Source of the DNA: Echinostoma caproni
Taxonomy: Eukaryota; Platyhelminthes; Trematoda; Plagiorchiida; Echinostomatidae
Assembly (NCBI GenBank): GCA_900618425.1
Contig: UZAN01040045.1
Span: 14,192-78,191, forward strand
DNA: 64,000 bases
Direction of reading: 5' to 3'
Part shown: one piece after another, positions 50,560 through 60,966 of the stretch
Position numbering within the stretch: position 1 is the first letter of the stretch
Layout of the letters: the number at the start of each line of letters is the position of its first letter
Position numbers and translations under genes: made by a program
The notes under the pieces: generated by a model
Database searches by the model: none
What the model was told of the DNA's origin: nothing
What the model saw: only the letters and a program-made list of their open reading frames with translations

Positions 50560-51240
50560 AGTTTCCATTTGCACCTACGGCATATATTGGGGAGGTTCAA
50601 GCATCCCCAAACTGCTGCATTGCTATTAGGTTTATTGCGGATATAGAAAACCGCGCAATGTGATGAACTATCTACCTCTCCTGGTGAACGGTCTGCGTAG
50701 TGCTCTTTCTAGTAGCATTCCCTTCACCTCTTGGGGAGTCACGGTATACGTTACCGTTGACTCCATCATTTGCGATGCACCGGTGCGTCAGATTAAGTAC
50801 CACAGTAGACACAGTTCCTGTGAGAGGTGCATGGCCACGGGTGTCTATAATGGCACAAAATTTATATTCCGCCTGTTAGATCACAAGCGGAGAAATTATT
50901 AAGATTTTCATTCGAGGCGGGACGAGGCTCCCCATCTAGTGGAACTCCATTCGAATTGTTCCCAGTGGGCATGGTGAATGTGTTCCCATTTGGAATGCTT
51001 GCACCTGATTTACCGGGGATATTGAAAACGACTTTTGAATCTCTGGCGAACAGGCCAAACGAAAACTAGGGTGAGAATGAGTGAGACGCAAAAGATGCAG
51101 ATTTGCGATCGCCTGGATAGTAGTTAAATTTGTCATTTTACAGCGCAAATGTCTTGCGTTCGATGACTTCGTACTATTGAAGGCATCTGGATTGAGACCG
51201 ATTAGGTGGAAGTACGTAGCGAATGTGTATTGGTTATAAA
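50560..51240 (+). mobile_element. CACTA/EnSpm-like (Tnp2-type) transposase remnant
   Basis: Pieces in changing frames follow the order of animal CACTA/EnSpm-like transposases. First comes LPLLVNGLRSAL, with VYVTVDSIICDAPVRQIKYH and SRHSSCERCMATGVYNGTKF, the hallmark CDAPAR...H..CERC pattern. Then come a block like the MHLVCLGVM region (FELFPVGMVNVFPFGMLAPD), LLNLWRTGQTKTRVRMSETQ and CLAFDDFVLLKASGLRPIRW, which stands where LDxxxxWKATEFR is expected. At least four frame changes and several stops are present. The element's 5' limit may reach 50280, and the ends were not located. Family assignment is from memory of the motif pattern. Confidence 0.6.
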
Positions 51241-51869
51241 CGAGGTAGATATATTGGTACTATAACTTGGGGCGTAAAAAAACGAAAGGGCTAGATGATG
51301 GATAATGCATGGCCGATTCTTGGGTGACGGAGAAAACATATAAAATGCCTGTTGCAAATCATCGTTTTTCTTTTTGCGACGTTCTGTGAGATAGGTTTCC
51401 CAGGCAGAACGCGAAAGATAACGCGTTATTCTCCCCTTTTTGCTGGTCGGTTAATAATTGCAGTGGGGTGTTGATGGAACAGACAACAACTATGACTGCT
51501 GTGAGTGCATAAGATTGCATTTAGTACACCACGTAAATGCTTTGTTGGGGTCTTTGGAATTCAGTCGTGCTTGTACTGAAATATACACAAACTAACGATT
51601 TTGTAGTGGATACTCTTGACTGTTTGCGTTTACATCTATTCAGCAATTTTTCAAGTTTAAACGCTGTCCTACAGCCCTCATATTATGAAATCTCTCTGTG
51701 TTTTTGCGTATGACGTCCGAATTTTGGTTTTTCTCAGCCCACGAGGAATCGTTACAAACGGCCAAGAAATAGGAGTCAAGATCACCATAATAAGCATCGT
51801 GTCGGTTGGCGGGTGGCGCTAAGGTAGAGTTCCATCAACAGATGAACCGTTCCATTTTTTTCCCAGGTA

Positions 51870-52145
51870 CCGTTCACGTACCCATGGGAAAAGTACATGA
51901 CGTCCAAAATCTGGTGTATTAGAAACAATGCAAAATTGTAAGTCATTTTACTCTAGGAATGCTGGTTACAGCTAGAAATTGAGAATCATGTAGTTAGAGT
52001 GGACGGTTTTGCTATTTTCAGGAGCTGCCGGATTGCGAAGTTCCTCAACAGAGGTGCCGGAGTGGTCACTTTTGTTAACTAGAATTGATATAACAACACT
52101 CAATTAATGTTTAAATTCTCAACCGGCAAAATGGATCGTACTTAT
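51870..52145 (+). mobile_element. 5' fragment of the same non-LTR family as 33720-35560
   Basis: Matches the 5' endonuclease start of the element at 33720: both have a GAAACAATGCAAAA stretch followed by a GTCGATTTTACTCC-like sequence, then RVDGFAIFRSCRIAKFLNRG against the GIDGLNVCRNHLILKFGNNG segment, and VVTFVN followed by YNNTQLMF. It breaks off near 52145, just before a short TA-rich run. Stops are present. Typically LINE copies lose the 5' end, so a copy retaining only 5' sequence has been cut by a later event. Confidence 0.65.
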
Positions 52146-52214
52146 ATATATAATTGATAATAAGTAGTATGTATATATATATGCTACAGTAACACAATTC
52201 GCCACTCGTAATCT

Positions 52215-52395
52215 TCACTTTACTTTATTTTACTGAGTGTGCAACGGTACAATTTTCAGGAATGGGGAAGCGGCGAATCAGAAGGCTGCAACGGAACACA
52301 TACAATGAGGAGACAGGTTGAGGTGGTGGGATTCGAACACATCCTGTGAGTTGATAATTGGTGACATTACCAACTGGCCACCAATTCCCTGATGA
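52215..52395 (-). mobile_element. tRNA-derived SINE, minus strand
   Basis: Read on the minus strand, 52386-52322 contains GGTGG...CCACC pairing ends, a box A (TGGCCAGTTGG) and a near-perfect box B (TGTTCGAATCC), spaced as in tRNA genes. The body that follows runs to about 52215 and ends in an A-rich stretch (AAAATAAAGTAAAG). The head differs from that of the SINE at 27435, so it is a second SINE family. The structure is not good enough for a functional tRNA. Confidence 0.65.
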
Positions 52396-52458
52396 TCAAT
52401 CTTTGTGAATTATTGCTGGAGAACTTAATTGCTTCGATACTTCCTTCCTAGCTACTCC

Positions 52459-52563
52459 ATGTATGTATGTATGTATGTATGTATGTATGTATGTATGTAT
52501 GTATGTATGTTTTTTTTTATGGATGGATGGATGGATGGATGGATGGATGGATGGATAGATGGA
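52459..52563. repeat. ATGT and GGAT tetranucleotide microsatellites
   Basis: ATGT units at about 52459-52510, a T run, then GGAT units from about 52520 to the edge of the gap. The gap probably reflects this simple repeat. Confidence 0.97.
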
Positions 52564-53380
52564 NNNNNNNNNNNNNNNNNNNNNNNNNNNNNNNNNNNNN
52601 NNNNNNNNNNNNNNNNNNNNNNNNNNNNNNNNNNNNNNNNNNNNNNNNNNNNNNNNNNNNNNNNNNNNNNNNNNNNNNNNNNNNNNNNNNNNNNNNNNNN
52701 NNNNNNNNNNNNNNNNNNNNNNNNNNNNNNNNNNNNNNNNNNNNNNNNNNNNNNNNNNNNNNNNNNNNNNNNNNNNNNNNNNNNNNNNNNNNNNNNNNNN
52801 NNNNNNNNNNNNNNNNNNNNNNNNNNNNNNNNNNNNNNNNNNNNNNNNNNNNNNNNNNNNNNNNNNNNNNNNNNNNNNNNNNNNNNNNNNNNNNNNNNNN
52901 NNNNNNNNNNNNNNNNNNNNNNNNNNNNNNNNNNNNNNNNNNNNNNNNNNNNNNNNNNNNNNNNNNNNNNNNNNNNNNNNNNNNNNNNNNNNNNNNNNNN
53001 NNNNNNNNNNNNNNNNNNNNNNNNNNNNNNNNNNNNNNNNNNNNNNNNNNNNNNNNNNNNNNNNNNNNNNNNNNNNNNNNNNNNNNNNNNNNNNNNNNNN
53101 NNNNNNNNNNNNNNNNNNNNNNNNNNNNNNNNNNNNNNNNNNNNNNNNNNNNNNNNNNNNNNNNNNNNNNNNNNNNNNNNNNNNNNNNNNNNNNNNNNNN
53201 NNNNNNNNNNNNNNNNNNNNNNNNNNNNNNNNNNNNNNNNNNNNNNNNNNNNNNNNNNNNNNNNNNNNNNNNNNNNNNNNNNNNNNNNNNNNNNNNNNNN
53301 NNNNNNNNNNNNNNNNNNNNNNNNNNNNNNNNNNNNNNNNNNNNNNNNNNNNNNNNNNNNNNNNNNNNNNNNNNNNNNNN
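52564..53380. other. Assembly gap, 817 N
   Basis: All bases unresolved. Open frames across it are artefacts. Confidence 1.
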
Positions 53381-53399
53381 GACGGTAACTAAGGCGCTG

Positions 53400-54190
53400 G
53401 GAGAAGTCTCTAATGCACAGACAGAAGACCGACCGACGATAAGTGGATAACACTCATTTATATAACAGGAGTCTCGAAAGTGACAGCCACATTATTACAT
53501 GCATCAGGAATTTTGGTTGCACACAAGGCAATGGCGACAGCGAAAGCTATCCTATCAAGGCCAACGGATGAACTGCAAAAAATATTCCTCAAAGGACGTA
53601 TATAAATTAAAAAGTCGAGACTGACAAATACTATGTCGGTCAAAGAAGCAGAATACTCAAGACATGAATGACTACCTGAACACACACTAGTAGTCAAAAC
53701 ACTAGAAGTCACAAATCTCAATCCACATTGCTGCTGAGAATCATTTCTTCGAACTGGACAACGCAAGAACAATCGGAAGAGGAACCACAAACTCAATATG
53801 GGAATTCATTGAAGCATGGCAATCCAGGAGGGACCGTATAAACTGGTATATAGAATTGGAACCCATTTATTACCCATTTATTGCCCAAGGAAACACTANA
53901 AACCGACCCAGAACCAGTTCCAACCAGTTTGAAACCGGTTCAAACCGGTTTGCGGTTGTTTCAAAAACGTTATTCTATCATGATAACGAAGCAGCCAATC
54001 AAATGACAGCAAATGGTCACAGTTGACCAATATGATTGAAGGGACGCCAACAGGTCATCAAAACCCTCAAACAGAACTATATAACGGCGGTCACACTGAG
54101 GACTGACACTTTGCCGAAGTTGCACGGGTGGTGTTACCTAGCCTGGCTACGAAACGTTTGCGAACAATAATTTCGGCTCGAAGAACATAC
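53400..54190 (+). mobile_element. Penelope-like element 3' part (GIY-YIG endonuclease remnant and tail)
   Basis: The end of a Penelope-like reverse transcriptase and its C-terminal GIY-YIG endonuclease can be read in pieces: DDKWITLIYITGVSKVTATL, then HASGILVAHKAMATAKAIL, SRPTDELQKIFL, then (other frame) DKYYVGQRSRILKT, where the family has YIGQTSR. The C-terminal block is SIWEFIEAWQSRRDRINWYI, then ELEPIYYPF. Stops and frameshifts separate them. The tail (53900-54190) holds an imperfect AACCGGTTCAAACCGGTT repeat and a stretch ending GGCTACGAAACGTTTGC (54144-54161), which matches the terminal sequence at 42107-42188. The reverse transcriptase body may lie in the preceding gap. One N lies at 53899. 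Confidence 0.75.
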
Positions 54191-54879
54191 CAACAACAAC
54201 ATCCGCATCCCAAACTATAATAATGATTTTAAATGAGCTTCAATTAGTACTTTCGACCAGTGTACCATTCTTCTCTACTCCCAGGTATACTGTACAACTA
54301 ACCTTTACCTTCATACTCGACCTACCTCTCAGACACTACGGGAAAGAAATTTGTGGTGATCCTAGCCTACGAGATGACGCATGCCACGGAGCGACACGTT
54401 ACTGCTTTAGTGCAACCGTGCCACCGCTCCTGGACTACATACCATAGGTCGATCGTAACAGCCAGTGAGAACCCGTGCGGCCCAGACAGAAGCAGAGCAA
54501 CGACAGAAATATTAGAACGCTATTGGCAAAGGCTTGGATGACTAATGAACTTGTTTTGTATAATCCCCCTGATTTTTTTCAACAAACTACCTGCTATTCC
54601 TGTGATCTTTTCCTCGCGTCTCGGTTGCGTGGGATATTGCGTGCAAGTGCCAGTGTGGTACAGTGCTTATGTGACGTCCGTGACTGCTAATCGGTGATTC
54701 ATATTCCGTAGTTTGTATTCCGTGATTCGTGTTTCGTGTTCATTTCTTGTTACTACTACTATTACAACCACTGCGTTGCCTCACATCCACTGTATAAACA
54801 CGTGAAAGAGCATACCAGATTTTGAAACCAGCAATCACATCCATACCAGGTTTAGTGTTGACAAACTTAGAGTTGGTGG

Positions 54880-57165
54880 TAGAATCCGTCGCCATTACGG
54901 CCCCTTGGGACGCAGTGACCATGCTGTATTGTTGTTCAAATACATTTATTACGCTTCTGTCAAAGTAATTAACCCGAACGATATTCGCACAATTATAAAC
55001 TATGCAAAGCTGCAGAACTTGGCTCCTTCCATTCAATGGATATCTTATAGGGAAGAGCACAACCCTTTCGTTGTGTGGCAGGAATACATTGACAGCCGGC
55101 AACAACTACTAGCGTCAGTGATGCAGGTAAAAGTTTTTACCAAACCCAGCAGCCGGAAAGCACCTATTCGAAGTCCTACAAAGAAATGGATATTTCCTAG
55201 GGACTTCTCCTGGTGAAAGTACAAACGACTTCCTAATGCATGCACCTGGAACAGTTACCGACTGCTACGAAACCACCTCACCAAGTTGGTACACGCAGAT
55301 AAACTAAACCATCAAGAATCTCTAGCACAGATCTGTATTTCAAACCCCAAGCTTTTGTACAAACATGGTAACCCAGCTCGAAAAGTTAGACATGGAATAC
55401 CGGTGCTCAATTATTGTGGAAGAGCCACAGTCAATACAATGGAAGTCGCTGAAATGCTGAAGAACTAGTACACCCAAAGTTTTACTGCGTCAACTAATGA
55501 AGGAATGTACCTCCTGCGCTGGATGCATCATTTTCCACATCCTGTACTAACCACCGTATCATTCACTACCGAAAATGGTAAAGCAAGGCTATTGGCCTTG
55601 AGGAAGAATTCATCACCAGGTGCAGAAGAAAACCCTTATCTGCTTGACAAATCAAATATCCGAACCATTAGCCTTCCTATTCCAAATGCATTGCGATCAC
55701 ACTGCAATCCCATCCTCCTGAAATCAGGGAGTAATTTCACCGAGGTACAAAGGCGGTTGCCGTATTGATCCCGCTAACTACCGCCCTGTAACCCTTCTTC
55801 CAGTGTTGTCCAAAGTCATGGAATCTATAGTAGCAGATTCCCTGATGGAACACCTAGGGAAGCACAACGTTCTGTCACTGAATCAATATGGATTCCGACA
55901 GAAGGGATCCTGCGCTACCGATTTGCTCATTGCACGAGAAGAATGGACAAAAGCAGTTATTTATCTAGACTTCTCAAAAGCGTTCGATCGGGTGAACCAC
56001 GAGATTCTACTGCGGGAACTAGATAATCACAGTATTCGGGGCCTCATGCTTGATTGGATCGAAGTACTTCTTCCACATCGGACAGTATTGGTTCGTGTTT
56101 CTGATCCGCTTTCCAGTCATATGGACATTACTCGTGGGGTTCCAAAAGGATCTGTGCTTGACCCACGACTTTTCCTAACATTCATAAACGACCTACCCAA
56201 GGCTCTGTTTGCAGATAACTCCAAAATTAGGAATACAGTAACGCAACCGGCGGGCTCGCTGGCACTCCAAGAAACGGTCAAAGCAGCTCATCTCTGGTCT
56301 CTTCTGAACGATATTGAATTCAATGTACCAAAATGTAAGGTTCTTTCTCTACGACACAAGGGACGATTTTCATATTTCCTAGGAAATGTACAACTGTTAC
56401 ATGCCTCATGTGAGAAGTACCAGCGCATCATCATTCAATAAAACATAAGCTGCTCGCTCAACTGCACCAAGGTGTCGAATGCAGCTGTAAAAAATGACAG
56501 TTTGCTTATACGGGTTTTTGGCCGGTTTGAGTCAGCGCCTATCCCATCTAATATCAGCATACATTTGACCACTCACAAAGTACGCTATCCAGGCATGGAA
56601 TCCATGGGTACAACATGATTGCAAAATGCTAGAGCGTCCACAAAGGATGGCCACCAATAGGGTTGGGGGATTGAATCGTTATTCGTACGAAGAGAGATCG
56701 AAGTCGTTGGGGTCATTTTCCAATCACCACCGGCGCATCAGAGGAGATATGATTATGGTATACCAAATAATGCAAAACCCAAGCCATCCGTGTCGCCCTC
56801 TGTCAAAACTATCACCCAACGTTCATCTTAGAGGACATCCATTCAAACTGGTGGTCTCAAAATGCCGATTGGACTGCCGGCGTCGGTCATTCGCAGTCAG
56901 AGGGTGTTCGATCTGGAACTCTCTCTCGATCCACGTCGTCTGTGCACCAAGCATTGAAGCTTTCAAACCAAGGTTAGATGAAAAATTAGCACACCTTACA
57001 TTCCAACATAAGTGACGCTGCGTGCAGCAGTGGAAGAATCCTGTGTCATGTGACATTTTACACAAGGAATTGTATGTGTCACTGTCTGTTAACCACAACA
57101 CAAACATGTGGGGCGAGAAAAGTATATCCTTGTAAGTTATTCCCATAATAAATCATTGAATCTTT
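54880..57165 (+). mobile_element. CR1-like non-LTR retrotransposon, decayed
   Basis: Blocks in order are: end of the APE endonuclease (GRSDHAVLLF, 54905 on); linker (QESLAQICISNPKLLYKHG, NPARKVRHGIPVLNY); then the reverse transcriptase, open from 55803 to 56441, with LNQYGFRQKGSCATDLLI, VIYLDFSKAFDRVNHEILL, RGVPKGSVLDPRLFLTFIND and LPKALFADNSKI. Here the catalytic box is FADN (56208-56219), the second aspartate being lost. The C-terminal domain is open from 56626 to 57015 (LERPQRMATNRVGGL, SYEERSKSLGSFS, LRGHPFKLV, WNSLSIHVVCAPSIEAF). The 3' untranslated end reaches about 57165, near an AATAAA. A frameshift separates the reverse transcriptase from the C-terminal part. It is inactive. Confidence 0.88.
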
Positions 57166-57724
57166 GACATACAGGTTCAATCGAAACTGAATTGGTATGT
57201 TAGATATCAAGCATGGATTATTATTGTCAAACCGTATTTAATGCCATTTCACTGGGTTGTGAAAGAATTTCATTTGATTATCCAATAGGGTCGCCATAAT
57301 GGATTATATATTAGATCAAATAATGACTCATAACAAATAACGGAAATGGCGGGGATTTATGGAAATAATTCAGGATAATTCTTGAGTCATTCCTATTAGA
57401 AAATATTGATACTTGATAAAGTCTGTGGTTTTCATGTTGAGATCATTTAATCTTGGCACTCAAGGTCAGGCACGTTTAACTGACACTCAAGCAACCTAGA
57501 AACTACGTCGATCGAAGTAGACAAGATATGAATTACTGTCCATACCTATGGCATTAACACAGGTGATAAATATGATGGCCATTCGGCCAGTACTGTTTAT
57601 TGCTTAAGATGCATTAGGTCTCTATATCTGATGAACAATCTAGCACTATTTTCAACGATATGGGTTCTTGCCCTATCCTTGAATTTGGAAAAGTCCTGTT
57701 CGCTAGTTACAGGAAAGTTGGAGA

Positions 57725-58005
57725 TTTTGACCAAACTCGTGCAACACCCTGGCTTTCATCACAATTGGTCCCCGCAGCGTTTAGTTTTTCAAGCCTCATT
57801 CATGGGATTGAATATGATATTGCCCCACATCAGACGCAACATATTCGGAATAATTTCCAATTGCTTTTGTTTCTGTTAGTTGAATGCCAATAAAATGTAC
57901 GATTTCTCGATTTTGACGAGTGTTGCAAAATGACATGGTCACAGTAAAAAATATAACTAGAATTTATTTTTCAAAGTGACTCACAGATTTGACACAGGTA
58001 ATGTA
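57725..58005 (+). repeat. Dispersed repeat, copy 1 of an inverted pair
   Basis: Matches the reverse complement of 59340-59632 at roughly 70% or more by eye. Shared blocks are GACCAAACTCGTGCAACA, then TTCATGGGATTGAATA, CACGCAACATAT and CGATTTTGACGA, and the end GACTCA.AGA.TT. A short open frame crosses both (MGLNMILPHIRRNIFGII here) but no known domain is read. Confidence 0.72.
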
Positions 58006-59339
58006 TTTTCAAATGATCCCAAGCCTACCCGCCCTTCTTGGTTCTTGAGCACTGAAAGTAGTCTTTACAGCATGGAGTTCACCAACAGTAATTGCCAGTT
58101 TCCTCTAATACACCCCACACCCTCACCACTTTGGAGAGAGCAAGCTTGTTCCTTTTTAAAAAACAGGGAGATTTTTTCGATTACATTCAAATTCCAACTG
58201 CTTGGAGGTAATTAAATGAATTCGACCTTGGGATTGCCCCCCCCCATAAAATACATAAACTTGAAAAAATAATATTAATAAGGTTGAGATGAATTGATTT
58301 ACTAACCTTCTTCCGTGAAAAATGACTCCCGCGAATGAATTTTGGGATTGACAGTTATCACGAACATCCCTTATCATTGCAAGAAAGGAAGGACGTTCTC
58401 GAAGTTTATTTTACTCTTATGTTAGTTACAGGTGTTGATCAAGCTCGAACAACGAACGAAATTTCTCCATCAAAATATAAACCGAGAGGGAGAAAGTCGA
58501 TCATACGAAAGCAAGACATTGGTTATATTTGATCGCAGCACAGAACGGTTGCACAAAGCCAACCTGGAGGACAGTCCGGGCTGATTACCGGTTTTTTCCT
58601 CACGCTTTCGTTTAGAAAGTGATGGCTCAATTTAAAATATTGCTGAGGCCACGTGATATAGAACGCCGAACGAAGCAGAGCATGTATTGATTTTACCAAC
58701 AAATTCAAACCGCGTCGACCGTCCATTTGACAATGGGTTTGTCTTTCTGGTGCCCAACGAGTAATTCAGCATGCAGTGAAATCTGATCTGCTAAGCTAGT
58801 TTTCTAATGATTTTCGTTTTACCTGTCAAAAGAAGTGAATATTCATCCCGCCTGATCAGCCAGAAAGGAAGCAAATGCTGAGTGCCTTGTCAGTGATCTC
58901 ATGGACACACCAATCTAGATATCGCAAGATGTTTTGCACTGATAAGGGAGGCTTTCGTTAACTGCTACTCTTCAAATGCATTTGCAGAAGTCACATTTTT
59001 CACAGATGAAGTTTAGTATATCTTCTCGCTTGAGGTTGGTAGTGAAAACCCGTTGAACCTAATTAAATATTATTTTTCCAATTCATGCAGTCTCTGGAGG
59101 GATCAAGTTCAATATCGAATTCGTTAAAATACTGCGCAGTAGCTGGGATTTTATTTTGATCGAAAACTTTTGCTTGTATCAGAAACAGGAATAAGTCAGC
59201 TGCCTCCACATTGACCGTCAGTGGTTAGAATAGGCGCCGTAGTAGAGAAAACTTGTAAATTGTGTTTGGCAGTCAACTGCTTCCAGTGCGCAAAAATGAA
59301 GAAGGGGAAATGAAACATGGGCGAGATGAAAGAACCACA
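58006..59339. other. No recognised gene between the repeat pair
   Basis: AT-rich. It contains a C9 run (58237-58245) and short open frames only. It probably lies downstream of the ryanodine receptor gene. Confidence 0.35.
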
Positions 59340-59632
59340 CCTGTACAAAGTCTATGAGTCAATTTATTAAATAAATTATAGTTACGTTTTCTACTGTGGT
59401 CATGTTATTTTACAACCGATGCACCAGCAACCGTCGTCAAAATCGCGAAATCTTACACTTTAATGACATGTGGCTAATAGAAGCAAAGGCATATGTGGGT
59501 ATTATATCAGATATGTTGCGTGTGATGTGTGGCAATATTTTATTCAATCCCATGAACGGGGCTGGAAGAACGAAGCATTGAGAAGAACAAACGAAATGAA
59601 AATCAGGATGTTGCACGAATTTGGTCAATAAC
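59340..59632 (-). repeat. Dispersed repeat, copy 2 of an inverted pair
   Basis: Inverted counterpart of 57725-58005. The minus strand reads MGLNKILPHITRNISDIIP, against MGLNMILPHIRRNIFGII in the other copy. It lies about 1.2 kb downstream of the ryanodine receptor stop codon, so it could fall in a long 3' untranslated region or in intergenic DNA. Confidence 0.72.
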
Positions 59633-60864
59633 CGTATATAAGAACAATAGAAACTGAGCTTGGGCTTACGGTTTCCCTTTCCCCAAATCCATCACGGAGT
59701 TTAGTGTACCTTTTGTAGTGAATATAAATGGAATGAATGATACTCGTTGAGAGGTGCGTGATCCAGATACTAATTAATTTTGACTAAGACTCTACATCAT
59801 TTTTGTTTTTCTAAACGTATTTGCAAAGGCTTGAGAATAAGACTATCGGAACCAAGGATTCATCTAGTCCTAACCAATTTTCTGCGTATTGTTTGTATGT
59901 GATATAAGATTTTCAGGATCAAAGTAACAGAGAAAAGCTCACAGTTTGACTGATATATGAATATGCGGAAGAACAATCAAAATACAAACTGCCAGAGGGA
60001 TTATCGCCGAACTGCGAGTGTTCATTTGTGCTCGTTACAGCCTATATTGATCTATAGTATCTGATAGTAAGCAAAAATCTACGCTAAACCACTAAAATGA
60101 TGATGAGATTGGAAACTTTGTCAATTAGTGCTGCATTGTCAATACGTATGCTCACTACAACCGGAGACAGATAACAGCATTGTGATGAATAAATCGAATA
60201 GTAATTGCATGAAGCACTGAAGCACAAGCATGCGAATAAGAGCACGGACGAAGGGATAACATTCAGTCGAACTAGGGGCGACGCGCCAAAGCGATCACAA
60301 AATCGAAGCTGATTTTGACGAAACCCGGATCTTCAGTGAGGATTCCATTGAAATGAAATGGGATGATGTGCGAAATCAGTTGAGTCAATATCCGATTTGT
60401 TCAGAAAGGCGAAAATAGTGATCACTTTTTGTACGTTTGAAAATACCCATAGGGACAGGGAAGTTTCGGAGTGAATAAACAAAAAATTACGAGACTAGGT
60501 AAAGTGAGCAAAGGAGATCATCATAATACTGCAGGACGATCAGGGTAGACAGATCAACCAGAATGGTTGTCAAAACAGAGCAACAAGGACGGACGTGTAA
60601 AGGAGCTGAATGGTCGAGATAGATAGGGGAAGACAGGGGGTGAGTAATTAGAAGACAGAACTTTTTGTTTCAAAACAATTGTAACGAATGATTGTTGAGT
60701 TTGAGATACATGATTCCTACGACAAACCGTTCAGTTTGTGACACAGAAGACGATTTTATCCACGGTACTGCATGAACTGAGGTCACAAATAGGGTTTTCA
60801 TCGATAACGTTGGTGATGCAAAAGTTTGCCTCAAGACGTCCGAAAAATTGATATATTTTGTCCT
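59633..60864 (-). other. Sequence downstream of the ryanodine receptor stop; 3' untranslated region expected here
   Basis: No coding domain on either strand. Going downstream on the minus strand, no canonical AATAAA was noticed within about the first kilobase after the stop; an AATATA variant lies immediately after it. Canonical AATAAA on the minus strand appears near 59537 and 59363. The cleavage site cannot be fixed from sequence. Confidence 0.35.
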
Positions 60865-60966
60865 CTACTTGGGCTGCAATTCTTCTTCGTATTGTTTTCG
60901 GAAACAGTCTCCTATCGGGAAGAAATCCCAACAACGCTGTTGGTATAGCTCCCATACGTAGGTCTC
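60865..60966 (-). CDS. RYR: Ryanodine receptor, terminal exon (C-terminal end and stop)
   Basis: The ryanodine receptor is the large homotetrameric calcium-release channel of the endoplasmic and sarcoplasmic reticulum, which drives calcium release for muscle contraction. This last coding exon follows an acceptor (TTTGTCCGTTTTAG) and starts in phase 0. It encodes [10 protein letters not shown], then [17 protein letters not shown], and ends with EEELQPK and TAG (60867-60865). The family signature here is [25 protein letters not shown], so the match is unmistakable, and the tail is a few residues longer than in vertebrates. The exon is 102 bp. A longer minus-strand frame (61042-60731) spans the same bases in the wrong phase and should not be annotated. 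Upstream it joins 62771-62822 in phase 0 across a 1804-bp intron. Confidence 0.96.
   Translation of the reverse strand, partial: ETYVWELYQQRCWDFFPIGDCFRKQYEEELQPK

Noticed and set aside
52322..52386. Functional tRNA gene on the minus strand
   Set aside because: Box A and B are present, but stems are poor and a SINE-like body follows.
52429..53453. Open frames of about 280-330 codons on both strands
   Set aside because: They cross the 817-base gap and tetranucleotide repeats.
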